Positions 16,361 to 25,444 of a stretch of 64,000 nt of DNA are shown here, piece after piece (position 1 is the stretch's first letter; every line of letters begins with the position of its first letter). This DNA comes from Chloroflexota bacterium (GTDB lineage Bacteria; Chloroflexota; Anaerolineae; UBA4142; SHND01). The position numbers and the translations under genes were made by a program. The stretch is from contig JAKOPZ010000068.1 of NCBI GenBank assembly GCA_029778615.1, forward strand, positions 1 to 64,000, written 5' to 3'. Below the pieces are notes generated by a model that saw nothing but the letters and a program-made list of their open reading frames with translations, did not search any database and was not told the origin of the DNA.

Positions 16361-18304
16361 TCAATCTCTCAGATGTCGTTCAAACCAATCGCACACTCGC
16401 GTCACAATGTCCTTGACGTGCGGCGTCTCGCCTACCGCGTGGGGCTCGCGCGGGTAGACCACCATCTCGGTTTCGATCTCACGGTCTTTTAACGCGCGAA
16501 ACAATTCGTATCCTTGACTCACCGACACATCGCCATCTTTTTCACCGTGCAGGATTAACGTCGGCGTTGTCGCGTTGGCGATAAAATTCATGGGCGAAAA
16601 TTTATCATACACACCGCCGCGTTCGTACGGATTCGCGTTGTAATGCAATTCATCCCAGCGGCAGAGGTAACTGGTGCCATGGAAACTCAACCAATTCGTA
16701 ATCGCCGCGCCCGCAACGGCGGCTCGAAAACGATTCGTTTGGGTGATTGCCCAAGCCGTCAGGTAACCGCCGTAGCTCCATCCGCCAAAACCCATCCGTT
16801 TGGAATCGGCAATCCCGCGTTCAATCAACGCGTCCACGCCTGCCATAATGTCATCGAAATCCTTGCCGCCCATGTCGCCGAGATTCGCTTCGGCAAATTC
16901 AATGCCCCAGCCGGTACTGCCGCGATAATTTGGCATGAATACGGCGAAACCGCGATGGGTCAAGTGATAGACCCAGCGGCCCGGAGAACAAAAATCGTTT
17001 GCCGAAATGCCGGTGGGTCCGCCATGTGGGTTCACAATAAGCGGCAATGGTTTGCCGTTTTTCGCGCCAACCGGTTTCACGAGAATGCCTTGCATGACCA
17101 CGCCATCTATGCTCGTCCACGTGATGATTTCGTGTGTTCCGGTTTCGATGTTTTGAAAAGCCGAGTTAAAGTCGGTGAGTTGTTCCCAGACGAGTGCATC
17201 CGCGTCCGAGTAATCAAGGGTCCAGACTTCGCGCGGCGCGTTGGGTCCCGAGCGCACCACCGCCAAAGTGCCGTTGCGGGCGCGACTGTAACGCGGCGAA
17301 TAACTCTCCTGGAGCGCGCCGTCGCCGCGCCAGATATTTTGTGACGCGCCTTCCGTATCAAACTCGGTTATCGCCGCTTCGCCCTGCAAATATCCGGCGG
17401 TCAATAGCCGCTGCGCATCCAGCCATTCGACGCCGCCAACGGTACCTGCATAACCTTCGGAGAGCACGCGCGTATTTTTGCCATGCGTATCCATCAAATA
17501 CAAATCGCCGCCGATGATGCCGCGATCGCTCCACAGCGACGAAACAAACGCGATATGATGTCCGTCAGGCGACCAACGCGGATGCCCAAGTTGTTTTGTC
17601 GGACGCGCAAAAAGTTTGCGCGGCGTCCCGCCTTTTGCCGCAACACGCGCGAGCCACGCGTCGTACCAACTCCATTCGTACGGCTGCGCGGAGCAGACCA
17701 ACACCAATTCGTTCCCGTCCGGCGACCAATCAAATTCCCACACCTGCACATCGCCGCGCGTGACCACGTGCGCTGTGCGCGTTTTTACATCTACAACGTG
17801 CACGCGCACAAAACGCGGGTGCGCCTCGAAATTTAATTCGTCGAACCCTTCCGCCTTGCGTTTTTGGCTCGCGGCATCCGGCGCGTCTTGCTGCATGTAT
17901 GCAATGCGCCTGCCGTCGGGCGACCATTTGAACATGGAAATATCGCGATACGGCGGATTCACGCTCGGACCAAATGTCAGTTGCTGTGCTTCGCCACCGT
18001 CGCGCGCAATGAGATAAATTTGAAAATCATCCGTGCGCGTGCGGTCTGAAAGAAATGCAAGCGTGTTGCCGTCGGGTGACCAACGCGGGTGCATCTCACA
18101 CGCGTCGGCAGAGGTGAACGCGCGCACTGTATCGTCGCGCGTGTCCGCGAGAAAAATATTGGTGCGCGCATTTTTTCCGCGCGGGTGCGTTAGGTCACCG
18201 ACGGTGAATGCCACGCAGGACGCGTCGGGATGAATCTGCGCGTCCGCGACGACGCGATAGCTGTCAATCGTCTCGATACCGAATTTCCGTAAACGGGCAG
18301 GCAT
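16361..18304 (-). CDS. S9 family peptidase (prolyl oligopeptidase / acylaminoacyl-peptidase type)
   Basis: The 647-aa protein has an N-terminal beta-propeller with repeated WSPDG blades (about 70-350) and a C-terminal alpha/beta-hydrolase. The catalytic triad is Ser510 (GGWSYGGY), Asp590 (HGEKDGDV) and His622 (REPHAVG). HGGPTG near 430 provides the oxyanion hole. No signal peptide is seen, so it is likely cytosolic and cleaves short peptides or acylated N-termini. GAGGAG precedes the ATG at 18304. A MITE lies 1 bp after the stop codon. Confidence 0.92.
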   Translation of the reverse strand: MPARLRKFGIETIDSYRVVADAQIHPDASCVAFTVGDLTHPRGKNARTNIFLADTRDDTVRAFTSADACEMHPRWSPDGNTLAFLSDRTRTDDFQIYLIARDGGEAQQLTFGPSVNPPYRDISMFKWSPDGRRIAYMQQDAPDAASQKRKAEGFDELNFEAHPRFVRVHVVDVKTRTAHVVTRGDVQVWEFDWSPDGNELVLVCSAQPYEWSWYDAWLARVAAKGGTPRKLFARPTKQLGHPRWSPDGHHIAFVSSLWSDRGIIGGDLYLMDTHGKNTRVLSEGYAGTVGGVEWLDAQRLLTAGYLQGEAAITEFDTEGASQNIWRGDGALQESYSPRYSRARNGTLAVVRSGPNAPREVWTLDYSDADALVWEQLTDFNSAFQNIETGTHEIITWTSIDGVVMQGILVKPVGAKNGKPLPLIVNPHGGPTGISANDFCSPGRWVYHLTHRGFAVFMPNYRGSTGWGIEFAEANLGDMGGKDFDDIMAGVDALIERGIADSKRMGFGGWSYGGYLTAWAITQTNRFRAAVAGAAITNWLSFHGTSYLCRWDELHYNANPYERGGVYDKFSPMNFIANATTPTLILHGEKDGDVSVSQGYELFRALKDREIETEMVVYPREPHAVGETPHVKDIVTRVCDWFERHLRD

Positions 18305-18433
18305 GAAAAAATCTCCTCGTTGAGAAAAATGATTGGGCGGGAGCGTTCATCAAATCGTCCCGCCAAGATTATATCGCGCAATGTCTTTTGTATGTTAAGA
18401 TGCTGCCCCAGATTCTAAACATTCAATTTCTAT

Positions 18434-18580
18434 ACTCAATGTGCAACTCTTTCGCGGGACAAATGTCATTTCGAGCCGTTCCCTCAATGCTTCGGGACAA
18501 GTTTTGCGAGAAATCTCATTCGCGCCTTGCGAGATTTCTCGCTCCGCTCGAAATGACAAAAGTGTTGCACATTAGGTTTT
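18434..18580. repeat. Palindromic repeat element, copy 2 (identical inverse of copy 5)
   Basis: 147 bp here are the exact reverse complement of 36649-36795. The outer arms carry AATGTGCAAC and GTTGCACATT. The element lies in the 5' region of the trans-sulfuration gene, ending 17 bp before its start codon. Confidence 0.92.
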
Positions 18581-18597
18581 CTATCTCAAGGTGGGAA

Positions 18598-19770
18598 ATG
18601 CAATCACAACATTTGCAGACGCTGGCGATTCACGCGGGGGAAGAACCTGACCCGACGACGGGCGCGTTGGTGCCGCCGCTTACATTGGCGACGACGTTTC
18701 ACATGGGCTCGACGGAAAATGGCGCGGCGCTATTCGCGGGCGAAAAAGAAGGTTACGTGTACACGCGCTGGGCGAATCCAACCGTGACCGTTTTGGAAAC
18801 ACGCGCGGCGGCGTTGGAAGGCGCAGAGGCGTGTGTGGCAACCGCGTCGGGCATGGCAGCAATTACGACGACGCTGCTCGCCACTTTGCAAGCGGGCGAC
18901 CATGTCGTCGCGGCAAAGGCAATCTATCCAAGCACCTTTGCGGTGTTATCTCAAGATTTCTCTCGGTACGGTATTGAAACGACTTTTGTGGACGCGACAG
19001 ATTTTGAAAATGTCGCCGACGCGTTGCGCCCGAATACGCGCGTGGTGTATATGGAAACGCCGGGCAATCCGTTGCTTGCGTTGTGCGACCTTGAGGAAAT
19101 TGCGCGGCTTGCGCGCGACGCGGGCGCGGTCTCGATTTGTGACAATACGTTTGCTACGCCCATCAATCAACGTCCCATCGAATTGGGTTTTGATATTGTG
19201 CTTTACGCGGCGACGAAATATTTGTGCGGTCACGGCGACGCGGTGGGCGGACTCATTTTGGGGAAAAAAGATTTTATCGAACGGGCGCGCACGCACACGC
19301 TGCGCTATTTCGGCGGCATTCTCGCGCCGTTCAACGCGTACTTGATTACGCGCGGCATCATGACATTGCCTTTGCGAATGAAACAACACAATGACAATGC
19401 AATGCGCGTCGCGGAATTTTTAGAGCAGCATTCCGCGATTGCCTCAGTCGCGTATCCGGGGCTCGCCTCGCACCCCCAGCATCACATTGCCAAAAAACAA
19501 ATGCGCGGATTTGGCGGCATGGTCAGTTTTGAATTAAAGGGCGGATTGGATGCGGGCGCGCGTATGATGGACAGAGTTAAATTGTGCGCGTTGGCAACGT
19601 CGCTCGGTGATGCGCGTTCGCTGATTTCGCATCCCGCGACGACGAGCCATGTTGTTGTTTCGCGCGCGGAACGACTCAAGCAGGGTGTAACCGATGGACT
19701 CGTGCGACTGTCGGTGGGCATTGAAGATGTGAACGACATTCTCGCCGATTTGGAACAGGCGCTGAATTAA
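18598..19770 (+). CDS. Trans-sulfuration PLP enzyme (cystathionine gamma-synthase / gamma-lyase family)
   Basis: The 390-aa fold-type I PLP enzyme acts on sulfur amino acids. Conserved features are the N-terminal TLAIHAGEEPDPTTGA, YTRWANPT, SGMAAI, the DNTFATP loop and the PLP lysine Lys207 in YAATKYLCGHGD. The C-terminal SLISHPATTSH substrate segment is also present. Whether it is a gamma-synthase, gamma-lyase or methionine gamma-lyase cannot be settled from motifs. ATG 18598 is chosen because homologues begin near IHAGE and AAGGTGG lies upstream. The frame before it is repeat sequence. Confidence 0.9.
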   Translation: MQSQHLQTLAIHAGEEPDPTTGALVPPLTLATTFHMGSTENGAALFAGEKEGYVYTRWANPTVTVLETRAAALEGAEACVATASGMAAITTTLLATLQAGDHVVAAKAIYPSTFAVLSQDFSRYGIETTFVDATDFENVADALRPNTRVVYMETPGNPLLALCDLEEIARLARDAGAVSICDNTFATPINQRPIELGFDIVLYAATKYLCGHGDAVGGLILGKKDFIERARTHTLRYFGGILAPFNAYLITRGIMTLPLRMKQHNDNAMRVAEFLEQHSAIASVAYPGLASHPQHHIAKKQMRGFGGMVSFELKGGLDAGARMMDRVKLCALATSLGDARSLISHPATTSHVVVSRAERLKQGVTDGLVRLSVGIEDVNDILADLEQALN

Positions 19771-19776
19771 AAGACT

Positions 19777-19816
19777 GGAGATTCGAGATTCTACGCGCGT
19801 CTCAAGTCGAATCTCC
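19777..19816. other. Hairpin between the trans-sulfuration and tauE genes
   Basis: GGAGATTCGA at 19777-19786 pairs with TCGAATCTCC at 19807-19816. It is not followed by a T-run. CTCCAATCTCCAATCTC direct repeats follow up to the next start codon. Confidence 0.45.
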
Positions 19817-19843
19817 CGTCTCCAATCTCCAATCTCTCTCTGT

Positions 19844-20635
19844 ATGGACACAACTCAACTTATCGGACTGGTCGGTCTCTTTTTTGCCGCGATGGCAGCG
19901 GGCGCCATCAATTCCATCGCCGGCGGTGGAAGTCTCATTTCTTTTCCCGCGCTGGTTGCTTATGGTTCGGTGCATGATATTAGTCAGCGGCTCGCGAATG
20001 CAACCAACAACGCGGGGCTTGTGCCGGGCTCTGTTGCGGGCGTCTTTGGCTTTTGGGATGAAGTGAAACGTTCCAAGCGGCTCGTTGCCTTTCTGGCGAT
20101 TCCGAGCGTGGTGGGTGGACTGCTTGGCGCGTTTCTTTTGGCGAGTACGCCGGAAGAAATTTTTCGCCGCATCGTTCCGTTCTTGATATTGTTCGCAACG
20201 CTGCTGTTTGCGGGACGCGATTACGTCACGCGCTTGACGCGGCGCGGCGCGAGTGAAACGGATGATATTACGCTGACAGGCGGAATCATCGGATTTGTGT
20301 TTCAACTCATCATCGCTACGTATGGTGGTTATTTCGGCGCGGGGCAAAGTCTGATGATGATGGCGGCGTTCAGCATTATGGGTGTGCGCGACATTCACGA
20401 AATCAACGGACTCAAGACGGCTTCGGCGGTCATGGTGAACAGTGTGGCATTAATTTTTTTCGCCACGCAGGGATTGATTGTATGGAACGTCGGGCTGCTC
20501 ATGGCGGCAGGCGCGATTGTGGGCGGATATTTCGCCGCGCGGATTTCCAAACGAATCAATCAGCGCGTTCTCCGTTTGACGGTCATTGCGATTGGGCTGG
20601 TGGTGTCGGCAATCCTTTTTATCCGCTCGTTCTAA
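19844..20635 (+). CDS. TauE/SafE family sulfite/anion exporter
   Basis: The 263-aa polytopic protein has about eight membrane segments in two repeats. It carries the conserved GAINSIAGGGSLISFPAL near the N-terminus and GGYFGAGQSLMMM in the second half. The family exports sulfite, sulfoacetate or other sulfur oxyanions across the cytoplasmic membrane. Its place after a trans-sulfuration enzyme makes a sulfur-related substrate plausible. No Shine-Dalgarno sequence is visible before ATG 19844. Confidence 0.88.
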   Translation: MDTTQLIGLVGLFFAAMAAGAINSIAGGGSLISFPALVAYGSVHDISQRLANATNNAGLVPGSVAGVFGFWDEVKRSKRLVAFLAIPSVVGGLLGAFLLASTPEEIFRRIVPFLILFATLLFAGRDYVTRLTRRGASETDDITLTGGIIGFVFQLIIATYGGYFGAGQSLMMMAAFSIMGVRDIHEINGLKTASAVMVNSVALIFFATQGLIVWNVGLLMAAGAIVGGYFAARISKRINQRVLRLTVIAIGLVVSAILFIRSF

Positions 20636-20636
20636 C

Positions 20637-20669
20637 AAAAAACCGCAGCACGAACGCTGCGGTTTTTTT
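20637..20669. terminator. Bidirectional terminator
   Basis: CCGCAGC (20643-20649) pairs with GCTGCGG (20656-20662), with A-run and T-run on the two sides. It separates convergent tauE and the NBR1-Ig protein gene. Confidence 0.88.
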
Positions 20670-20680
20670 GTGTTTCATCC

Positions 20681-22021
20681 TTAACGAATCCCCAAACCTT
20701 GCCCACATGTCAAGGGACTGCCGGTGCGGTCAACAATACATCCTTGTACAGTCACGGCATTCTGATAACCGCTCGGAACGCTGATAGTGATGGTGGTGAA
20801 TTGTGGCGAGTACGGAATTGCGCCCACGTTCGCATTTCCGACAACTTGGCCGAACCGGTTGTAAGCGGTCAATTGAATCTGCGCGGGCGCGTTCAAATTG
20901 TTGTAAAAGTACTGCACGGGAACGTTCACCGCGCCGAAACCAACTTGCTGCGCGGGCGAGAGGAAAATCGAATTTTGTTGCGAGGGCGGCGGCGTGGGCG
21001 TGGGCGGTTGTGGATTGTTTACGTAAACGGTTGCGACAGAATCCACGCGCTGTCCCAAACAAAACGCGGTCAGTACGTACGATGTGGTCACTTGCGGCGC
21101 GAGCACGGCTTGCCCCGGTGCGGTGACCGGACTGCTGCCCGCGGGCGTCTGCAATTTCACCTGGTCGGAATTGTACACCGCACCCCACACGAGCGTTGTA
21201 GCTTGCCCGCGTTGAATCGTCGAAGGACTCGCGTAAAAATTTGTAATTTGCGGAATGCCATTGCAGCCCGCTTGAGGTACGACAAATTGCGCGTCCACTT
21301 GAGGACCAAACAACGCGCCGTTCGATGCGCGCAGCTGCCATACACTGCGATACGTGCCGGGCTGCTGCGGCGCGACCATGTTGACGCTAATGTTGACCGT
21401 TTGCCCCGGCTGCGTATACGGAATCGAGGAAGGGGAGGATGCGCCAAAGGAACCACCGCCGACGTTGAAAATTCCGTACGTGCTAATCCAAATACACGAA
21501 CCTGTGTTTTGCATTTGCCACGTTTTTTGAAACGCGGTACCCGGCTGAATTTGCGAACCGTCAGGATAATTCACATCGCCGAGAAATCGCGCCCCGACCA
21601 CACACGGATTCGGCGTTCGCGTCGCGCCTCCGCCGCCACCACCAACGTTGATAAAAACGGATGCTTGTCCTGTGACACCCTGCGAGCTGGTGGATTTGAC
21701 AGTGATGGTGTGATAGCCGGGCGTGGTCGTCCAATACTGAATGACAAAAAATGGCGACGTGGGAACGCCGTTCGCCGGTGAACTGGTGGTGATGGCAACG
21801 TTATCTACAAACAATTGGACAAACGCGATACCGCCGGCAGCGCTCGAGGTGGACGCAATGCCGATGGTTTGTCCCGTTTGAAACGACATTCCATTTACGG
21901 GATTGTTGATGACCACTTGCGTCCCGCCGACTTGGAGCGCCGGCGCACCGAACGCCGGAGCGGGCGTGAAAAGGACAAACGCGCACAGCAGCACAACGAC
22001 TAGGACGGGCGATTTGTTCAC
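20681..22021 (-). CDS. Secreted multi-domain Ig-like protein with NBR1-type Ig domain (A)
   Basis: The 446-aa protein has a signal peptide (1-25). An Ig-like domain follows (about 33-130, INNPVNGMSF), then a poly-Gly linker. An NBR1-type Ig-like domain (about 145-250) has QKTWQMQNTGSCIW and PGTYRSVWQLRASNG. A third beta-sandwich (about 262-335) has PSTIQRGQATTLVWGA, and a C-terminal domain closes the protein. The start is GTG at 22021 with AGGG upstream. No catalytic residues are seen, so a binding or adhesion role is likely. It shares domain order with the gene at 22339. Confidence 0.8.
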   Translation of the reverse strand: MNKSPVLVVVLLCAFVLFTPAPAFGAPALQVGGTQVVINNPVNGMSFQTGQTIGIASTSSAAGGIAFVQLFVDNVAITTSSPANGVPTSPFFVIQYWTTTPGYHTITVKSTSSQGVTGQASVFINVGGGGGGATRTPNPCVVGARFLGDVNYPDGSQIQPGTAFQKTWQMQNTGSCIWISTYGIFNVGGGSFGASSPSSIPYTQPGQTVNISVNMVAPQQPGTYRSVWQLRASNGALFGPQVDAQFVVPQAGCNGIPQITNFYASPSTIQRGQATTLVWGAVYNSDQVKLQTPAGSSPVTAPGQAVLAPQVTTSYVLTAFCLGQRVDSVATVYVNNPQPPTPTPPPSQQNSIFLSPAQQVGFGAVNVPVQYFYNNLNAPAQIQLTAYNRFGQVVGNANVGAIPYSPQFTTITISVPSGYQNAVTVQGCIVDRTGSPLTCGQGLGIR

Positions 22022-22122
22022 AAAGTTACCCTGTGGATGAAATGATTACGCTGCGCGAATTATCTAACAAACGGGCAGATAGCGCAATGGGGTTGCGCTA
22101 CGTAAATCTACGTATTTCCGCC

Positions 22123-22160
22123 AAAAAAAAGAGAACCCGTTTTCAAAAAACGGGTTCTCT
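22123..22160 (-). terminator. Rho-independent terminator, minus strand
   Basis: AGAGAACCCGTTTT pairs with AAAACGGGTTCTCT across a 3-base loop and is followed on the minus strand by seven to eight T residues. It terminates the transcript of the NBR1-Ig gene ending at 22339. Confidence 0.88.
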
Positions 22161-22162
22161 GA

Positions 22163-22199
22163 TTTCCTGCGCGCATACGGGTTTCCTGCGCGCATACGG
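22163..22199. repeat. Short tandem duplication
   Basis: TTTCCTGCGCGCATACGG occurs twice head to tail just beside the terminator. Confidence 0.8.
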
Positions 22200-22205
22200 A
22201 AGCAT

Positions 22206-22348
22206 ATTACTCACTCATGTTACGCAGAATTGTCATTTCGAGCGGTCTTGCGAGAAATCTCGGTGGAAAAAACCGAGATTTCTCACAGAGTTTACCCCCG
22301 AAGGATGGAGGGGTTCGAAATGACATGTGTAAGGTGAATTACTCACTC
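22206..22348. repeat. Palindromic repeat element, copy 3, with 11-bp flanking duplication
   Basis: The TCATTTCGAGC/GAGATTTCTC/CGAAATGACA core is flanked by the direct repeat ATTACTCACTC at 22206-22216 and 22338-22348. The right copy contains the stop codon and last codons of the gene that ends at 22339, so the element appears to have duplicated the gene's 3' end on insertion. Confidence 0.75.
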
Positions 22349-23640
22349 GCGCGTTCCAACCCACTGCAAGTAACAATGAGATTTGGCGTCGTCAAACATG
22401 CCTGCACCCAATACGCGTTGCGGATGCCGCCGTTGATTTGGACAAAGATGTTGCGATTCTGTTCTTGATTGACGAACGCGGGCTCGAGCTGTTGTCCTAC
22501 TTGGCTGCCCACCGCGTTGGTTATGGTTATGCGGATTTGCGCGCCGGTCGGTTGATTGTTGTAGAAATAACGCAGGCGCACATTCAACCAGTTATTTCCC
22601 GCGTCTTGGGTCGAGACGACCTCAACGCGATTTCCGGAGACCGGCGGCGGATTGCCGATGGTGACGGTTATCGCGCGCGGATTGATGATGCCGCCACATA
22701 AGGCAACCAAAGTGTATCGCGTGGTTGATTGTGGAGAAACGACTCGACTTGAATTCGCGCTGACGGTTTGATTGCCATCCGGACTTTGCAGTTCCACATG
22801 GTCGGCACCACTCACATTCCATTCCAAGGTGCTGTACTGTCCGCGTTGGATGGTTGAGGGCGATGCCACAAATCTTGAAATCGTCGGGATGCCATTGCAG
22901 CCCGCCTGACCGACAACAAACTGTGCATTCAATACCGGTCCAAACGGAGTGCCGTTGGGAGTGACTAGACGCCAATACGTTATGTACGAACCCGGCTGAC
23001 GCGGCGCAGTCAAATTCACACTCACCAATTTCCCATCGCCCGGGCGCGCCGCTGGAACACTTGAACCGGTGGATGCAATCAAATCGCCTCCTACATTTGC
23101 CAAGAAATAATTGCTGTTCCACGCGCACGTGCCGGTATTTTGCACTTGCCACGTTCTGGCAAACATCGCGCCCGGTAGAATTGGCGAGGCGTCGGAAGCG
23201 GAAACGTACTGGATAAAACTCGCGTCGTTATAGCAAGTCGGCTGGGTTGCTCCAACGTTGATATTGACAGAGGCTTCGCCCTGATTGCCGTCGAATGCCG
23301 TCGCGCGCACGGTAATGGTGAGATTACCCTGAAGGTTCACGTGTCGCCATTCTTGTAAGGCGACCATCGGCGAAGCTTTGTAAGGATTTCCGGTTGTGTT
23401 GTACGCGACCGCATTTCCGTTGACAAAGAACTCGACGCGCGAAATCAATGCAGCCGCGTCCGAGCTCGAGTTGATATGAATGGTGTCGCCGAGCCCAAAG
23501 ACTTGCCCATTGCGCGGCGCACTAATGACGACAGTTGGGCGTGTCGGTTGGAGTGGCGGCGCGGCTTGAATCAGATTGGGGTAAAGCGCGCCCGCAAGCA
23601 TGAACAGTGTCAAGCAGGCGACGAAGGATATTTTTGTCAT
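22339..23640 (-). CDS. Secreted multi-domain Ig-like protein with NBR1-type Ig domain (B)
   Basis: The 433-aa paralogue of the 20681 product has a signal peptide at 1-26. An Ig-like domain follows (ISAPRNGQVFGLGDTI), then an NBR1-type domain (ARTWQVQNTGTCAWNSNYFL, PGSYITYWRLVTPNGTPFGP). The third beta-sandwich has CNGIPTISRFVASPSTIQRG and the C-terminal domain includes an RLRYFYNNQPTGAQIRIT stretch. ATG 23640 has GGAGGG upstream; the longer frame is rejected because it delays the signal peptide. It is likely a surface or secreted binding protein. Confidence 0.8.
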   Translation of the reverse strand: MTKISFVACLTLFMLAGALYPNLIQAAPPLQPTRPTVVISAPRNGQVFGLGDTIHINSSSDAAALISRVEFFVNGNAVAYNTTGNPYKASPMVALQEWRHVNLQGNLTITVRATAFDGNQGEASVNINVGATQPTCYNDASFIQYVSASDASPILPGAMFARTWQVQNTGTCAWNSNYFLANVGGDLIASTGSSVPAARPGDGKLVSVNLTAPRQPGSYITYWRLVTPNGTPFGPVLNAQFVVGQAGCNGIPTISRFVASPSTIQRGQYSTLEWNVSGADHVELQSPDGNQTVSANSSRVVSPQSTTRYTLVALCGGIINPRAITVTIGNPPPVSGNRVEVVSTQDAGNNWLNVRLRYFYNNQPTGAQIRITITNAVGSQVGQQLEPAFVNQEQNRNIFVQINGGIRNAYWVQACLTTPNLIVTCSGLERASE

Positions 23641-23736
23641 GCGGTCCCTCCAGACAAGAAATGTGATGTGGATTATGAGACAAACCACATTCCTTTTCAA
23701 GAGAAAACCGATACAAAAATTCAAATTGTATCGCTC

Positions 23737-25365
23737 TTACGGCAGCCAGTCCGTTGGCACATCGTCCGCCAGCCCGCGTGTGATTTGTTGTAAATTGCCG
23801 CCGCCTACATCGGCGAGAAACACATTCCAGTTTCCGGTCCAGCCCGCCGCGACCAAACGATTGCCGCGCCACGCGACGGGTTGAATCCCATTGTTGGCAT
23901 CTCCGCCCGGAGGCGCGAGAAAAACGCGTTGGTCGGTGCCGCTCGCGTTCATAATCCAACCGCGCCAGTTTTGCCGATTGAGAAAATCTTTGGCGGTCCA
24001 TGCGATTTGTGTGCCGTCGGGCGACCACAGCGGCATTGTGTTGATGAAATCGTTGTCGGTGAGTTGACGTTCGTTGCCGCCGTTCACGTCCACGACAAAA
24101 ATGTTTGGATACAATGCCGCGCCCAGAGTTTTCGCGCGCGCGACCGCGCCGAACGCGATGCGCCCGCCGTCCGGCGACCAACGCGGCGCGGGCGAATAAT
24201 CTGCCACCACGCCTGTCGCCGCCGAAAGTTTGAGCAAGCGTTTCGCGTTGCCGCCGTTCGCGTTCATGGTCCACAATTCCGGCGCGCCCGCGCGCGGCGT
24301 TCGCACAAATACAATGCGCGAACCATCGGGCGCCCAATCCGGGTCGGTGTCCGAAAAATCACCACCCGCGCGCGCGGACACATCCACCAGATTGTTTCCG
24401 TCAAAGTCCATGACGAAAATGTGATTGACCACATTCGGCGCGGTTGAAATCGTTCGATAAAAAACAATGCGTTCACCGTCGGGCGTATAGCGCGCGCCGA
24501 ACGCATTGCCGCCGCGCGACAGTTGGTGGCGCACCACACCGTTTTCGCCGAGCGCGTAAAGGTTGTATGCGCCATCGCGATTTGAAGAGACGAGAATACT
24601 TCCGCCCGTTGGCGCATTGGGCGCGCGCGTGGGACGCGGCACCGCAGTTGGACCCGGCGTTGGTGTCGGCGGCGCTTGCGCGATTTGCATTTGCGCGGTC
24701 GGACCTTCGAGCGTGAGAAATTCCCCGCTCACCCAACCGAGCGTGCCCGAGTCGGGCGGATAATTTGCTTGATACCACGAACCGTCGGGTAATTTTGCAA
24801 CGAGCAGCAAACGCGTTGTATCGGGAATGCGCGCGAGGACTTCGTAACTTGTGCCGGGGCCCGCGCGCATCCGCAGTGGGTCGCCTTCGGTTTTGACCAA
24901 CGCAAACACCGCGCCTTGCGGCGGCTTGGGCGCGACGAATCCGACGGGCAGTGTCGCCACGTCACCGCCCGGTTTCACCACCTCGCCAAAAATCCATCCG
25001 ATGTTGCCCGACGCTTGCGGATATTCAATCGAGAACCATTCGCTGTTCTCTGTGCGCGACAAGAGCAGCACCACTGTATCTTTTTGCAAGCGTCCGAGAA
25101 TGCGCGAAGTGGTGTTGGGTAGTTCGCGCACGCGCAGCGTATCGGTGACGACGGCGGAAATTGGCGCGGGAGTTGCGGAAGGTGAAACGCGCGGCGTGAG
25201 AGTTGGAAACGGCGTGCGGGAAGGACGCGGCGTGCTCGTCGCGGTGGGTCCTGGGGGCGGCGTGGGCGCGGGGGCACATGCCGACGCGACGAGAATGATG
25301 CCCAATACAAAAAAAAGCAAACCCGCACTCGGCAGTACGGGTTTGTTTTGTTTCAACGCTGACAT
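23737..25365 (-). CDS. Lipoprotein with two SH3-like domains and TolB-like propeller
   Basis: The 542-aa lipoprotein has a hydrophobic leader ending LVASAC (lipobox) and a Pro/Thr-rich spacer. Two bacterial SH3 domains follow: VTDTLRVRELPNTTSRILG near 77-95 and DPLRMRAGPGTSYEVL. A WD40/TolB-type propeller runs from about 255 to 542 with repeated WSPDG-like blades (PDWAPDGSRIVF, PRWSPDGGRIAF, PLWSPDGTQIAW). It probably binds cell wall or polysaccharide outside the membrane. A terminator-like hairpin lies inside its first codons. ATG 25365 lacks a clear Shine-Dalgarno sequence. Confidence 0.82.
   Translation of the reverse strand: MSALKQNKPVLPSAGLLFFVLGIILVASACAPAPTPPPGPTATSTPRPSRTPFPTLTPRVSPSATPAPISAVVTDTLRVRELPNTTSRILGRLQKDTVVLLLSRTENSEWFSIEYPQASGNIGWIFGEVVKPGGDVATLPVGFVAPKPPQGAVFALVKTEGDPLRMRAGPGTSYEVLARIPDTTRLLLVAKLPDGSWYQANYPPDSGTLGWVSGEFLTLEGPTAQMQIAQAPPTPTPGPTAVPRPTRAPNAPTGGSILVSSNRDGAYNLYALGENGVVRHQLSRGGNAFGARYTPDGERIVFYRTISTAPNVVNHIFVMDFDGNNLVDVSARAGGDFSDTDPDWAPDGSRIVFVRTPRAGAPELWTMNANGGNAKRLLKLSAATGVVADYSPAPRWSPDGGRIAFGAVARAKTLGAALYPNIFVVDVNGGNERQLTDNDFINTMPLWSPDGTQIAWTAKDFLNRQNWRGWIMNASGTDQRVFLAPPGGDANNGIQPVAWRGNRLVAAGWTGNWNVFLADVGGGNLQQITRGLADDVPTDWLP
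25309..25344 (-). terminator. Terminator-like hairpin inside the 5' codons of the SH3/TolB lipoprotein
   Basis: AAACCCG (25319-25325) and CGGGTTT (25338-25344) form a stem. On the minus strand it is followed by GC and eight T residues (complement of 25316-25309). It falls within about codons 8-19 of the downstream gene. Confidence 0.6.
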
Positions 25366-25444
25366 TTCCCAATGCAACAGATTTGATTCTTTGATTTGCG
25401 TAGTGCATCACGCGTGCGTGACGCGTAACTTGGTTTCCTGGGCG

